Assembly: GCF_052068095.1 (NCBI RefSeq)
Contig: NZ_JBQHDG010000006.1
Span: forward strand, 248,001 to 312,000
Length of the DNA: 64,000 bases
DNA from: Phytohabitans sp052068095
GTDB lineage: Bacteria; Actinomycetota; Actinomycetes; Mycobacteriales; Micromonosporaceae
Direction of reading: 5' to 3'
Position numbers and translations under genes: made by a program
Notes under the pieces: model-generated
What the model was told of the DNA's origin: nothing
The model's input: only the letters and a program-made list of their open reading frames with translations
The model's database searches: none
In this document: piece after piece, positions 53,270-61,648 of the stretch
Layout: every line of letters begins with the position of its first letter
Numbering within the stretch: position 1 is the stretch's first letter

Positions 53270-54316
53270 ATGTCGGCCACTGTGGACGGGCCCCGCCTCG
53301 ACCTGTTCGCGGCCGGCATCGTCTACCTCGACATCATCTTCACCGGCCTGCCCGCGCTGCCCGCGCCGGGCACCGAGGTGTGGACCGGCGGCATGGGCTC
53401 CAGCCCGGGCGGCATCGCCAACCTGGCGGTCGCGGCCAGCCGGCTCGGCGTGCGTACCGGGCTGAGCTCGCCGATCAGCTCCGACGCGTACGGCGACTTC
53501 TGCTGGCAGATCCTCGCCGGCGAGGAGAACGTCGACCTCTCCTCGTCCCGCCGCTTCGACGGCTGGCACTCGCCGGTGACGGTGTCGCTGGCGTACGAGC
53601 GGGACCGCAGCATGATCACGCACGGTCACCCGGCGCCGGCGACCGTGGAGGGGCTGGTCGGCGACCTGCCGGCGGCCCGCACCGCGTACGTCAGCCTGGA
53701 GCGGGAGCCGATGCCCTGGGTGCGCCGCGCGCACGCGGCCGGCACGCTGGTCTTCGCCGACGCCGGCTGGGACGCCACCGGCTCCTGGTCGGCCGAGGCG
53801 CTGTCGGTGCTCGACCACTGCCACGCGTTCCTGCCCAACGCGGTCGAGGCGATGCGCTACACCCACACCGACACACCGGACGGCGCGCTGCGCGCCCTCG
53901 CCGAACGGGTGCCGGTCGCCGTCGTCACCTGCGGCCCGGCCGGCGCGCTCGCCCTCGACGCGGGCACCGGCGAGGCGGCGTCGGTGCCGGGCATCCCGGT
54001 CGAGGCCCTGGACCCGACCGGCGCCGGCGACGTCTTCGGCGCCGGCTTCATCGCCGGTACCCTCGCTGGCTGGCCGCTCGCCGACCGGCTCGCGTTCGCC
54101 AACCTCGTGGCCGCGCTGTCGGTGCAGCACTTCGGCGGCTCCCTGTCGGCGCCCGGCTGGGGCGACATCGGCGACTGGTGGCGTGCCACCAAGGAACGGG
54201 GCCACGCCGAGGTCGCCAAGCGCTACGCCTTCCTCGACGAGGCGATACCGTCGGGCCGGATCCGCACCGTCAGGAGGGCCACCGCGACGATCGCCAAGCT
54301 CTCCGACGCCCAGTGA
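53270..54316 (+). CDS. PfkB-family carbohydrate kinase
   Basis: 348 residues with the ribokinase fold. The GGIANLAVAASRLG segment (about 44-57) and the C-terminal DPTGAGDVFGAGF (about 242-254), with the catalytic Asp of GAGD, are clear. The family phosphorylates sugars or nucleosides; the substrate is not readable. The ATG lies 7 bp after the histidine kinase stop with a weak ribosome binding site, so it may be co-transcribed with the two-component system by position only. Confidence 0.88.
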   Translation: MSATVDGPRLDLFAAGIVYLDIIFTGLPALPAPGTEVWTGGMGSSPGGIANLAVAASRLGVRTGLSSPISSDAYGDFCWQILAGEENVDLSSSRRFDGWHSPVTVSLAYERDRSMITHGHPAPATVEGLVGDLPAARTAYVSLEREPMPWVRRAHAAGTLVFADAGWDATGSWSAEALSVLDHCHAFLPNAVEAMRYTHTDTPDGALRALAERVPVAVVTCGPAGALALDAGTGEAASVPGIPVEALDPTGAGDVFGAGFIAGTLAGWPLADRLAFANLVAALSVQHFGGSLSAPGWGDIGDWWRATKERGHAEVAKRYAFLDEAIPSGRIRTVRRATATIAKLSDAQ

Positions 54317-54402
54317 CCGCCATCCCGGTCGGCCCGGGGCCGTCCGCGCTCGCGGGAGCGTTCCGGACGCGACGAACACCCGCGGCTGGACGCGGCCGCC
54401 CG

Positions 54403-56886
54403 CTACGCCGGCGTCAGGTGCAGGGTGTGCGCGGCCTCGCGGCGGATGGTCGCGCGGTCCCAGCGCATCGGTAGCAGCTCGCCCCGGCGCCACGGCCCGA
54501 ACTGGTCGGCGTAGTGCGCGCTGAACGCGTGCCCCGAGTTGCCGCTCAGCTGCACCCACCGGGAGGCGTCCAGGTCGCCGAGGTCGACCACCATGCGCAT
54601 CGACGGGACGGCGTCGACCTCGTAGCCGTCGGCGGCGTCCCAGCCGGTCGCGTTCACGATGGACGATCCGCCCGCCACCGGCTCCGGACCCTTGTTGAAC
54701 AGCCACTCGACCGGGGCGACGCCGGACTCGCCGAAGCTCTCGTTGCGCAGCGCCAGCGTGTGCAGATCGCCCCAGCGCCACCCCGCCGGGTCGTCGCCGA
54801 GCCGGTCGGTCAGCTCGTCGGCGGCGTCCACAAGGGACGCCGACAGCACCTGGTCCATGGTTTCCACAGTGGACGTCGCGCGGTCGTCCCACCACGGCGA
54901 CGACGGCCGCTCCAGCAGGCCGCGGACGACCTCCCACCACCGGTCGCCGCCGTCCGCCTCGTAGTCGTCGGGCAGCTCGTCGAAGGTGCGCGCGAGCAGG
55001 GCCCGCCACACCGCGTTGAAGTACGCGGCCGGCGCCGAGTCGACCGGCTGCTGGTAGTCCCAGCCGCGCAGCAGGTCGCGGGCGTCCACAGTAGAGGAAA
55101 CCCGCAGCAGGTGCGGCACCAGGATGGGCGCGAGCCCGTTGTACCCGTCCATCTGCATCCGCCCGGCGTCGTCGGCGGTGACCGTGCGGCCGGCCTGCTC
55201 GACGAGCTGGTTGAGGCGCTCGGAGCGGTAGCCGTACGACCAGTCGTGGGTGAGCAGGTACGGGTAGCCGGAACCGACCACCGCCTGGTTGGCGGTCACG
55301 ACGTACCCCTGTGCCGGGTTGAGCACGCTCGGCAGCTCGGCGAAGGGGATGTACGAACGCCAGTCGTAGCTGGTGTCCCAGCCCGGCGCCGGCCACCGCC
55401 CGTCACCGTTGCCGCGCACCGGGATGCGGCCGGGCGCCTGGTATCCGATGTTGCCGGACACGTCCGCGTACACGAGGTTCTGCGCGGGCACCTCGAAGAG
55501 CGCGGCCGCCGCGCGGAAGGTGGCCCAGTCGCGGGCCCGGTTGAGCGCGAAGAGCGCGTCTATCGTCCGGCCGGGGTCGAGGGCGGTCCAGCGCAGCGCG
55601 ACCGCATACCGGTCGCCCGCCCGGCGCAGCTCCTTCGAGGCGTCGGAGACAAGCGGCCCGTTGCGGCTGGACCGCACCGTGACAGTCACCGTGCCGCCGC
55701 CGGCGACCTTGATGTTCTCGGTGCGCTTTTCCAGGTCCTGCCAGCCGGCGCCGACGCGCACCTTGTCGCCGGCGACGTCCTCCAGGTAGAGATCGGTGAC
55801 GTCCGGCCCGAGGTTGGTGAAGCCCCACGCGATCGCGTCGTTGTGACCGATCACCACGCCCGGCACCCCGGCGAACGTGAATCCGGACAGGTCGAAGCCG
55901 CATCCACAGTGCAGCCCGGCCTGGAACCAGATGCCGGGCATGCTCGGCGACAGGTGCGGGTCGTTGGCGAGCAGCGGCTTGCCGGTCGCGGTGCGGCTGC
56001 CGGCGATCACCCAGGAGTTGGAGCCGAGGCCGGTGCCCTGGCGGCCGAGGAGCACCGGCAGGCTCGCGAGCCCGTCGCGCACCGCGGCCAGCGCCGGCAG
56101 CCAGCCGCCTCCGGCGCCGCCGGCGTCCACCGCCAGGAACGCGCCGCCGCTGACCCGCCCGCCGCCGACGATGGGCCGGTGCCGATCTTCCGGGTACGGC
56201 GGGAACAGCTCGCCGACCTGCTCGCGGGCGAGCCCGCTGCCGGCCAGGATCGCCCGCTCGATCTCGTCGGACATGTTGCCGCGCAGGTCCCAGGCCATGG
56301 CCTTGAGCCAGGCGAGGCTGTCGACGGGGCTCCACCGCTCGATCCGGTAGCCACGGTTGGTGAGGCCGAGCACCGCGTACTCCAGGCTGACGTCGGCGCC
56401 GGGCTCGCCGCCGCCGTGCTGGTCGAGCCAGGCGTTGACGCCGTCCGCGTACGCCTGGAGGAAGCCGCGGCTCTCCTCGGCGATGATGCCCCACTCCCGC
56501 TCGGCGACCCGGCGCCAGCCGAGCGTACGCAGGTAGGTGTCGGTCTCCAGCTGGTCGCGGCCGAACAGCTCACTCAGCCGCCCGGCGGTCACGTGGCGGC
56601 GGAAGTCCATCTCCCAGAAGCGCTCCTGCGCGTGCACGTACCCCTGGGCGCGGAACATGTCGGCGGCGTTGCCCGCGTAGATCTGCGGCACCCCGTACGC
56701 GTCGCGGTAGACGGTCACGTCGGCGGCGAGCCCGGGCAGCGGCTTCTCCCCGCCGTACTCGGGGAAGGAGCGGCGCACCGCCCAGAGCGAGACGAGCCCG
56801 ACCAGGACGGCGAACGCGGCCACCACCGCCAGCGCGACCAGCCCGACCCGCTGGACGATCCGCCACCACCGCCGCCATCTGCCCAT
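54403..56886 (-). CDS. Penicillin acylase family (Ntn-hydrolase) protein
   Basis: 827 residues. An N-terminal membrane anchor or uncleaved signal (about 12-36) is followed by the alpha chain, a spacer, and the beta chain, which starts at the autocatalytic S289 in GLGSNSWVIAG. Other family marks are LLANDPHL after the nucleophile, FTFAGVPGVVIGHN and an Asn-containing oxyanion region. Such enzymes cleave amide bonds of beta-lactams, acyl-homoserine lactones or acylated peptides. The protein may quench signals or process a metabolite. TAGGAT on the minus strand lies 8 nt before the ATG at 56886. Confidence 0.92.
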   Translation of the reverse strand: MGRWRRWWRIVQRVGLVALAVVAAFAVLVGLVSLWAVRRSFPEYGGEKPLPGLAADVTVYRDAYGVPQIYAGNAADMFRAQGYVHAQERFWEMDFRRHVTAGRLSELFGRDQLETDTYLRTLGWRRVAEREWGIIAEESRGFLQAYADGVNAWLDQHGGGEPGADVSLEYAVLGLTNRGYRIERWSPVDSLAWLKAMAWDLRGNMSDEIERAILAGSGLAREQVGELFPPYPEDRHRPIVGGGRVSGGAFLAVDAGGAGGGWLPALAAVRDGLASLPVLLGRQGTGLGSNSWVIAGSRTATGKPLLANDPHLSPSMPGIWFQAGLHCGCGFDLSGFTFAGVPGVVIGHNDAIAWGFTNLGPDVTDLYLEDVAGDKVRVGAGWQDLEKRTENIKVAGGGTVTVTVRSSRNGPLVSDASKELRRAGDRYAVALRWTALDPGRTIDALFALNRARDWATFRAAAALFEVPAQNLVYADVSGNIGYQAPGRIPVRGNGDGRWPAPGWDTSYDWRSYIPFAELPSVLNPAQGYVVTANQAVVGSGYPYLLTHDWSYGYRSERLNQLVEQAGRTVTADDAGRMQMDGYNGLAPILVPHLLRVSSTVDARDLLRGWDYQQPVDSAPAAYFNAVWRALLARTFDELPDDYEADGGDRWWEVVRGLLERPSSPWWDDRATSTVETMDQVLSASLVDAADELTDRLGDDPAGWRWGDLHTLALRNESFGESGVAPVEWLFNKGPEPVAGGSSIVNATGWDAADGYEVDAVPSMRMVVDLGDLDASRWVQLSGNSGHAFSAHYADQFGPWRRGELLPMRWDRATIRREAAHTLHLTPA

Positions 56887-57011
56887 GGCGCCGCATCCTA
56901 TGGCGTGATCGACCGCATGGCGGCGAGCAGGTCGGCGGGTGTCGGCGTGCTGTTCGGCTCGGCGCCTGATGGCCAAACTGATCGAGCCGATCCACAAGGC
57001 CGCGACCGCGA

Positions 57012-58427
57012 TCACCCCCCCTTCGTACCCAGCAGGTCGCCGACCGCCGCGATCCCCTCCTCGATGGCGCGCTCGCCGAGGTTGCCGAAGCCGATCACCA
57101 GCTGCGCGGGCGTCGTGGCGCCGGACATGCGGAAGGCGCTCATGCCGTACAGCCCGACCGACCGCTCCCGCGCCGCCGCGACCACGTCCTCCTCGCGCCG
57201 GCCCGCCGGCAGGTGGGCCACCGCGTGGAAGCCGGCCGCCAGCCCGGTCAGCCGCACCCCCGGCGCGTGCCGGGCGAGGGCGTCGACGAGGGCCTGGCGG
57301 CGGGCCGCGTACACGCCGCGCATGCGGCGCAGGTGCCGGTCGTACCGGCCGGACTCGATCAGGCGGGCGAGGGCGAGCTGGTCCAGGACGGGCGAGCCGC
57401 GGTCGCTGAGCCGCTTCTCCTCCACGATCGCGGCGGTCAGGTGCGGCGGGCAGACCACCCAGCCGAGCCGCATCGCCGGCGCCAGCGACTTGCTGACGGT
57501 GCCGAGCAGCACCACCCGCGCGGCCGCGATGCCCTGGAGGGTACCGACCGGCTCGCGGTCGTAGCGGAACTCGGCGTCGTAGTCGTCCTCGACGATCACC
57601 GCGTCGCGTTCCGCGGCCCAGGCGGCGAGCGCGTGCCGGCGGTCCGGGGCGAGCACGACGCCGGTCGGCGACTGGTGGGCCGGCGTCAGCACGACCGCCC
57701 GGGCACCCGTGCGGGCCAGCGCGGCCACGTCGACGCCGCCCTCGTCCACGGGTACCGGCACCACCTCGAAGCCCAGCCGGCCGACCGCGTCGAGGGTCTC
57801 CCCCCGGCCGTACCCGGGATCCTCGACCGCGACCGTGCCCACCCCCTGGCGGGACAGGGCCCGCAAGGCCAGCCCGAGGCCCTGGGCGAAGCCCGTGCAG
57901 ACCACGATGTCGGCCGGGTCGGCGACGGCGGCCCGCACCCGGCGCAGGTAGCCGGCCAGCACGCGGCGCAGCGTGCGGTCGCCGCGCGGGTCTCCATAGT
58001 GGAGGTCGGCGGTGGCCACGGTGCGGCAGGCCTCGCGCACCGCCCAACCCCAGTCGGCGCGGGGGAAGCTGGCGAGGTCGGGCACGCCGGAGGCGAAGTC
58101 CGTCCCCGGCGCCGGCCGCTCCGGCCGGCTCTTGTCCACTGTGGAGCTGGTCGCCGCGACCGCCGCGACCCGCGTGGCCGAGCCCACCCGCGCGGTGAGG
58201 TAGCCCTCGGCGTAGAGCTGGCCGTAGCAGTCCTGCACCAGGCCGCGCGACACGCCCAGCTGCCGGGCCAGCTCGCGCGTGGACGGCAGCCGCTCCCCCG
58301 CCTGCAACCGCCCCTCCCGGATCGCCGCGCGCAGCCCGCCCTCCAGCTGGGCGCGGAGCGGCTCGGCCCCGTCCCGGTCGAGCCGCAGCAGCACCTCCGG
58401 ACCCAAACCGGCCCACTCGATCGCCAT
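57012..58427 (-). CDS. MocR/PdxR-type regulator (GntR domain fused to aminotransferase)
   Basis: 471 residues. Residues about 18-85 form a GntR winged helix (LPSTRELARQLGVSRGLVQD) and about 115-470 an aspartate-aminotransferase fold with the PLP-binding K313 in GTVSKSLAPAMR and the DDYDAEFRYD segment. MocR proteins sense PLP or amino acids and often control a divergent transporter or vitamin B6 gene. Here the divergent gene is an MFS transporter 46 bp away, its likely target. Confidence 0.92.
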   Translation of the reverse strand: MAIEWAGLGPEVLLRLDRDGAEPLRAQLEGGLRAAIREGRLQAGERLPSTRELARQLGVSRGLVQDCYGQLYAEGYLTARVGSATRVAAVAATSSTVDKSRPERPAPGTDFASGVPDLASFPRADWGWAVREACRTVATADLHYGDPRGDRTLRRVLAGYLRRVRAAVADPADIVVCTGFAQGLGLALRALSRQGVGTVAVEDPGYGRGETLDAVGRLGFEVVPVPVDEGGVDVAALARTGARAVVLTPAHQSPTGVVLAPDRRHALAAWAAERDAVIVEDDYDAEFRYDREPVGTLQGIAAARVVLLGTVSKSLAPAMRLGWVVCPPHLTAAIVEEKRLSDRGSPVLDQLALARLIESGRYDRHLRRMRGVYAARRQALVDALARHAPGVRLTGLAAGFHAVAHLPAGRREEDVVAAARERSVGLYGMSAFRMSGATTPAQLVIGFGNLGERAIEEGIAAVGDLLGTKGG

Positions 58428-58461
58428 GGAATTGGAGCTTAGCGGGGGCCGCCTGCGCCCA

Positions 58462-58467
58462 TACGTT
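58462..58467 (+). promoter_or_regulatory. -10 box of the MFS gene
   Basis: TACGTT ends 6 nt before the ATG at 58474, again suggesting a leaderless transcript. The 46-bp spacer to the MocR gene must hold both promoters and the MocR site. Confidence 0.45.
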
Positions 58468-58473
58468 CAGGAC

Positions 58474-59643
58474 ATGACGACGATCGCCCTGGCCCCCTCG
58501 GCCCCCCGCCTGGTCTCCCGCCCGCTCGCGCTGGTCATGCTGGCCGACTTCGCCGGGCTGTTCGGCTTTTACCTGCTGCTCTCGGTCGTTCCCGCGCATC
58601 TGACCGCGGCCGGCGCCGGCGGCTTCGCCGCGGGCCTCGCCACCGGCGTGCTGATGCTGTCGTCGGTGGCCGGCGAGTTCGCGATCCCCCGGCTCGTCTC
58701 CCGGTACGGCTTCCGCGCCGTCCTCGCCGCCGGCCTGGCCCTGCTCGCCCTGCCGGCGCTGGCGCTGCTGGCCTCGGCCGCGCTGCCGGTCGTGGTGGCC
58801 GTGTGCGTGCTGCGCGGCCTCGGCCTCGCCGTGATCTTCGTGGTGTGCGGCGCGTGGGGCGCCGAGCTCATCCCCGCCGAGCGCCGCGGCGAGGGCCTCG
58901 GCGTGCTCGGGGTCGTCGCCGGCCTGCCCGCGGTCGTCGCCACCCCGCTCGGCGTGTGGCTGATGGCCCGCTGGGGCGCCGAGGCCGTCTTCGCGCTCGG
59001 CGCCCTGGCCGCGTTCGCCGGCCTCGTCGCGGTGATCGGCCTGCCCGCCGGCCGCACCGACGCTTCGGGTGACCCGGCCGGCGACATCGGGATGGGCGCC
59101 GGCCTGCGCTCACCCGCCCTGATCCGGCCCGCGATCGTGTTCACCGGCACCGCGATGGCCGCCGGCATCGTGGTCACGTTCGTCCCGGCTGCGGTCCCGG
59201 GCGGCGCCGGCGGCCTGGCCGCGGTCGCGCTGCTCACCCAGGCCGGCGCCACCACCGTCGCCCGCTGGTGGGCCGGCCGCTTCGGCGACCGCCACGGCGC
59301 CGCCCGGCTCCTCGTACCCGGCGCGCTGGTCGCCGCCGCTGGCATCCTGACACTGGTACTGGCCGGCGGCGGCCCGCTCGCGGTGCTGGCCGGGATGGTC
59401 GCGTTCGGCGCCGGCTTCGGCATCGTCCAGAACGCGAGCCTCGCGATGATGTACAGCCGCGTCTCCACCGCCGCCTACGGCACCGCGACCGCGATCTGGA
59501 GCGTCGCCTACGACACCGGGTACGGGCTGGGCGCGCTCGGCTTCGGCGTGGTGGCCGGCGCCGCCGGGTACCCGATCGGCTTCGCCCTCACCGCCGCCGT
59601 GATGGTCGCGCTGACCCTGGCCGGCACCCGCCGCCGCGGCTAG
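58474..59643 (+). CDS. Major facilitator superfamily transporter
   Basis: 389 residues with about 12 transmembrane segments. The loop 2-3 signature region is GEFAIPRLVSRYGFRAVLAA, and the second half repeats it as ARWWAGRFGDRHGAARLLV. It probably exports a small molecule. It is divergent from a MocR regulator. Its TAG stop is formed by the left end of a foldback element at 59640-59740. Confidence 0.9.
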   Translation: MTTIALAPSAPRLVSRPLALVMLADFAGLFGFYLLLSVVPAHLTAAGAGGFAAGLATGVLMLSSVAGEFAIPRLVSRYGFRAVLAAGLALLALPALALLASAALPVVVAVCVLRGLGLAVIFVVCGAWGAELIPAERRGEGLGVLGVVAGLPAVVATPLGVWLMARWGAEAVFALGALAAFAGLVAVIGLPAGRTDASGDPAGDIGMGAGLRSPALIRPAIVFTGTAMAAGIVVTFVPAAVPGGAGGLAAVALLTQAGATTVARWWAGRFGDRHGAARLLVPGALVAAAGILTLVLAGGGPLAVLAGMVAFGAGFGIVQNASLAMMYSRVSTAAYGTATAIWSVAYDTGYGLGALGFGVVAGAAGYPIGFALTAAVMVALTLAGTRRRG

Positions 59644-59740
59644 TGCGGTGGGCCACAAACCTTCACCGGGTGAGCGGCGGCCGAAGGCCGCCGCTCACCC
59701 GGCCGGCGAGGCCGGCCAACGTTTGTGGCCACCGCACTAG
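59640..59740. mobile_element. 101-bp foldback (MITE-like) element between convergent genes
   Basis: Terminal inverted repeats CTAGTGCGGTGGGCCACAAA (from 59640) and TTTGTGGCCACCGCACTAG (to 59740) match over about 20 bp apart from one extra G on the left. Inside, GGGTGAGCGGCGGCC (59668-59682) pairs perfectly with GGCCGCCGCTCACCC (59686-59700), and GGCCGGC pairs with GCCGGCC at 59701-59717. CTAG at both ends supplies the stop codons of the two convergent genes, so the insertion target was probably CTAG or TA. It should also act as a bidirectional terminator. Confidence 0.75.
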
Positions 59741-60060
59741 GGGCGGTTGGTCAGGGCGCGGCGGGCGTTGCGGTTGGCGCGGCGCAGCTGGAGGATGCGG
59801 GCGCTGCCCGGCACCGCGACCACCAGCGCGCCCGCCACCGCGGCGAGCAGCAGCGCCACGCCCAGCGGCACCTTGCCGTCCGCGCCGAGGAAGGAGACGC
59901 GGACGTCTTCCAGGTTTTGCAGGACGAAGACCAGCAGCAGGATCAGCACCAGCGCGCCGAGCACCAGGCTCACCCACGCGCCCCCGATCCGGGAGCGGCC
60001 GGGTTTCGCCGACGGCTCCGCCGGCGCGGTGTCCGGTTCACCTTCCCAGGGCTCGCTCAT
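59737..60060 (-). CDS. LapA-like (DUF1049) small membrane protein
   Basis: 107 residues with two transmembrane helices: about 28-47 (WVSLVLGALVLILLLVFVLQ) and about 65-83. The NLEDVRVSFLG link between them is the usual LapA/DUF1049 pattern. In other bacteria LapA works in lipopolysaccharide control; in actinomycetes its role is unknown. Its stop codon lies in the right end of the foldback element. Confidence 0.88.
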   Translation of the reverse strand: MSEPWEGEPDTAPAEPSAKPGRSRIGGAWVSLVLGALVLILLLVFVLQNLEDVRVSFLGADGKVPLGVALLLAAVAGALVVAVPGSARILQLRRANRNARRALTNRP

Positions 60061-60146
60061 CGTCGATCACCCACCCCCGCGTGCGCGTGCCCGTATTGTC
60101 CCACTTACCCCGCGGCTGTGGTCCCGAACCGGTACCGTTTGCGGCC

Positions 60147-60899
60147 ATGCCGCGTGGCCAGCACGTTCGCGGAATCCTGTTCGACTCCGGTGGGGTCCTG
60201 GTCGGTCCGCGGGGCGGACGCTGGAACCCTCGGTACGACTTCGAGCGCGTGGTCCTGGCGCACCACCCCGAGATCCGGGTCGAGGCGTTCCCGGAGGCGT
60301 TCGCCGCCGGCCAGCGTGTGCTCGACGCGGAGACCACGACGGCCACCCGCACCGACTACCACCGGGCCATGCTGCGGGTGCTGGGCGTCGGCGAGCCGTC
60401 CGCCGCGCTGCTGCGCGAGCTGGAGGCGCCCGCGGACGGCCCGGTCCTGGAGCTCTTCCCGGAGACCCGGCGCGTCCTCGACACCCTGAAGGACCGGGGC
60501 GTCCGCATGGCAGTGGTCTCCGACAACTGGGCGGGACTGGAGGCCCACTACCGGCAGCTCGACATCGAGCGGTACTTCGAGGGCTTCGTGATCTCCGAGC
60601 TGATGGGCTGCCGCAAGCCCGACCCGCGGATGTACGCGACCGGCAGCGACCTGCTCGGCCTGGCCCCGGGTGACTGCCTGTTCGTCGACGACGATCCGGC
60701 CCTGGTCGCCGCGGCCATCGACCTCGGCTACCGGGGCGTCGTCCTGCTGCGCGGGGCGCCGCCGCCGGCCGCCGTCCCGGCCGTCGACACGCTCGACGCG
60801 TTGCCGCCGATCGTCGCGGGCGAGCGTCCACCCAGCGGAATCACCGGCGACCCGGCGGCGTACCGCGGTCATAATCGTGATCATGGGGAAGGTTCATGA
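60147..60899 (+). CDS. HAD-superfamily hydrolase
   Basis: 250 residues with HAD motifs: motif I ILFDSGGVL (nucleophile D13, with the usual second Asp replaced by Gly), motif II VVSDNWAG, motif III Lys in CRKPDPRMY, and motif IV FVDDDPALV. The replacement of the second Asp of DxD is unusual and may reduce or change phosphatase activity. TACCGT ends 8 nt before the ATG. The next gene's start lies 17 bp inside its 3' end. Confidence 0.88.
   Translation: MPRGQHVRGILFDSGGVLVGPRGGRWNPRYDFERVVLAHHPEIRVEAFPEAFAAGQRVLDAETTTATRTDYHRAMLRVLGVGEPSAALLRELEAPADGPVLELFPETRRVLDTLKDRGVRMAVVSDNWAGLEAHYRQLDIERYFEGFVISELMGCRKPDPRMYATGSDLLGLAPGDCLFVDDDPALVAAAIDLGYRGVVLLRGAPPPAAVPAVDTLDALPPIVAGERPPSGITGDPAAYRGHNRDHGEGS
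60870..60875 (+). promoter_or_regulatory. Leaderless -10 box inside the HAD gene
   Basis: CATAAT lies 7 nt before the ATG at 60883, inside the last codons of the HAD gene. It would allow the PNPOx-like gene to be transcribed independently and without a leader. Confidence 0.5.
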
Positions 60900-61485
60900 G
60901 CGCATCGACGGGCGGCTGCGCGAGTTCATCGAGGCGCAGCCGATGTTCTTCACCGCGACCGCGCCGCTCGCCGCCGACGGCACGGTCAACCTCTCGCCGA
61001 AGGGGCTGCGCGGCTCGTTCGCGATCCTCGACGAGCTGACCGTCGCGTACCTCGACTTCGCCGGCAGCAACGCCGAGACGGTGGCCCACCTGCGGGAAAA
61101 CGGCCGGATCACCCTGATGTGGTGCGCCTTCCAGGGGCCGCCCAACATCGTGCGGCTGCACGGGCGGGGCGAGCCGGTCTTCCGCGACGACCCGCGCTGG
61201 GGCGAGCTGATGGCGCACTTCCCGGACATCGACGCCACCCGGCACGGGCACCGCGCGATCATCGTGGTGCGGGCCGAGCTGATCCGCGACTCGTGCGGCT
61301 ACGCGGTGCCGCTGATGTCGTACGAGGAGGACCGCGACCTGCACGGCAAGCGGTTCGCCCGCGAGGACGACGCCTCACTGAGCGCCTACTTCGCGAAGAA
61401 GGACCACATCGCCACCAGCATCGACGGCCTGCCGGGGGTACCGCTCCCGCTGCCGCCGACCCCGGTGGCGACGACCGCCGGCTAG
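60883..61485 (+). CDS. Pyridoxamine 5'-phosphate oxidase-fold flavoprotein
   Basis: 200 residues with the split-barrel PNPOx fold: PMFFTATAPLAADGTVNLSPKG near the N-terminus (given in part), VAYLDFAGSNAETVAHL, and the later PNIVRLHGRGE. Such proteins bind FMN or F420 and reduce diverse substrates. Its start overlaps the HAD gene by 17 bp. Its stop codon TAG is the left border of a second foldback element, so the natural C-terminus may have been altered by the insertion. Confidence 0.85.
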   Translation: MGKVHERIDGRLREFIEAQPMFFTATAPLAADGTVNLSPKGLRGSFAILDELTVAYLDFAGSNAETVAHLRENGRITLMWCAFQGPPNIVRLHGRGEPVFRDDPRWGELMAHFPDIDATRHGHRAIIVVRAELIRDSCGYAVPLMSYEEDRDLHGKRFAREDDASLSAYFAKKDHIATSIDGLPGVPLPLPPTPVATTAG

Positions 61486-61648
61486 GGCCTGTTTCAAAAG
61501 GATTGTCGAGGCGAGCCGGAGTCCAGGCGGCGTCCGGTGGTGGCGGGCGCAAGGTCGCACACCGGTGTTGTATGCGGCCTTTCGCCCGACGCCGCTGGTC
61601 GTCGTCTGGGCCCGGCGCAGCCCGGCAAGGATCTTGTAACAGGCCCTA
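61482..61648. mobile_element. 167-bp foldback (MITE-like) element with IS5-type ends
   Basis: The ends read TAGGGCCTGTTTCAAAAGGAT and, at the right, ATCTTGTAACAGGCCCTA, which give an inverted repeat of TAGGGCCTGTT plus a second matching block. TA flanks both sides. Inside, CGGGCGCAAGGTCGCA (61544-61559) pairs with TGCGGCCTTTCGCCCG (61573-61588) at 14 of 16 positions, and GCGGCGTC (61528-61535) with GACGCCGC further out. GGGCCTGTTTCAAAA-like ends and a TA target are typical of IS5-group elements. It lies between two convergent genes and provides the end of both. Confidence 0.75.

Noticed and set aside
56887..57011. Possible short membrane peptide (VIAVAALWIGSISLAIRRR) upstream of the acylase in its own frame
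   Set aside because: It has no start codon with a ribosome binding site and could be a fragment of a lost gene or chance; not enough to call.
54403..58599. 1,398-codon minus-strand frame that could suggest a giant fusion protein
   Set aside because: Only 54403-56886 encodes the penicillin acylase. The upstream extension is antisense-like or out of frame with the MocR gene and shows no domain; the ATG at 56886 has a -10 box.
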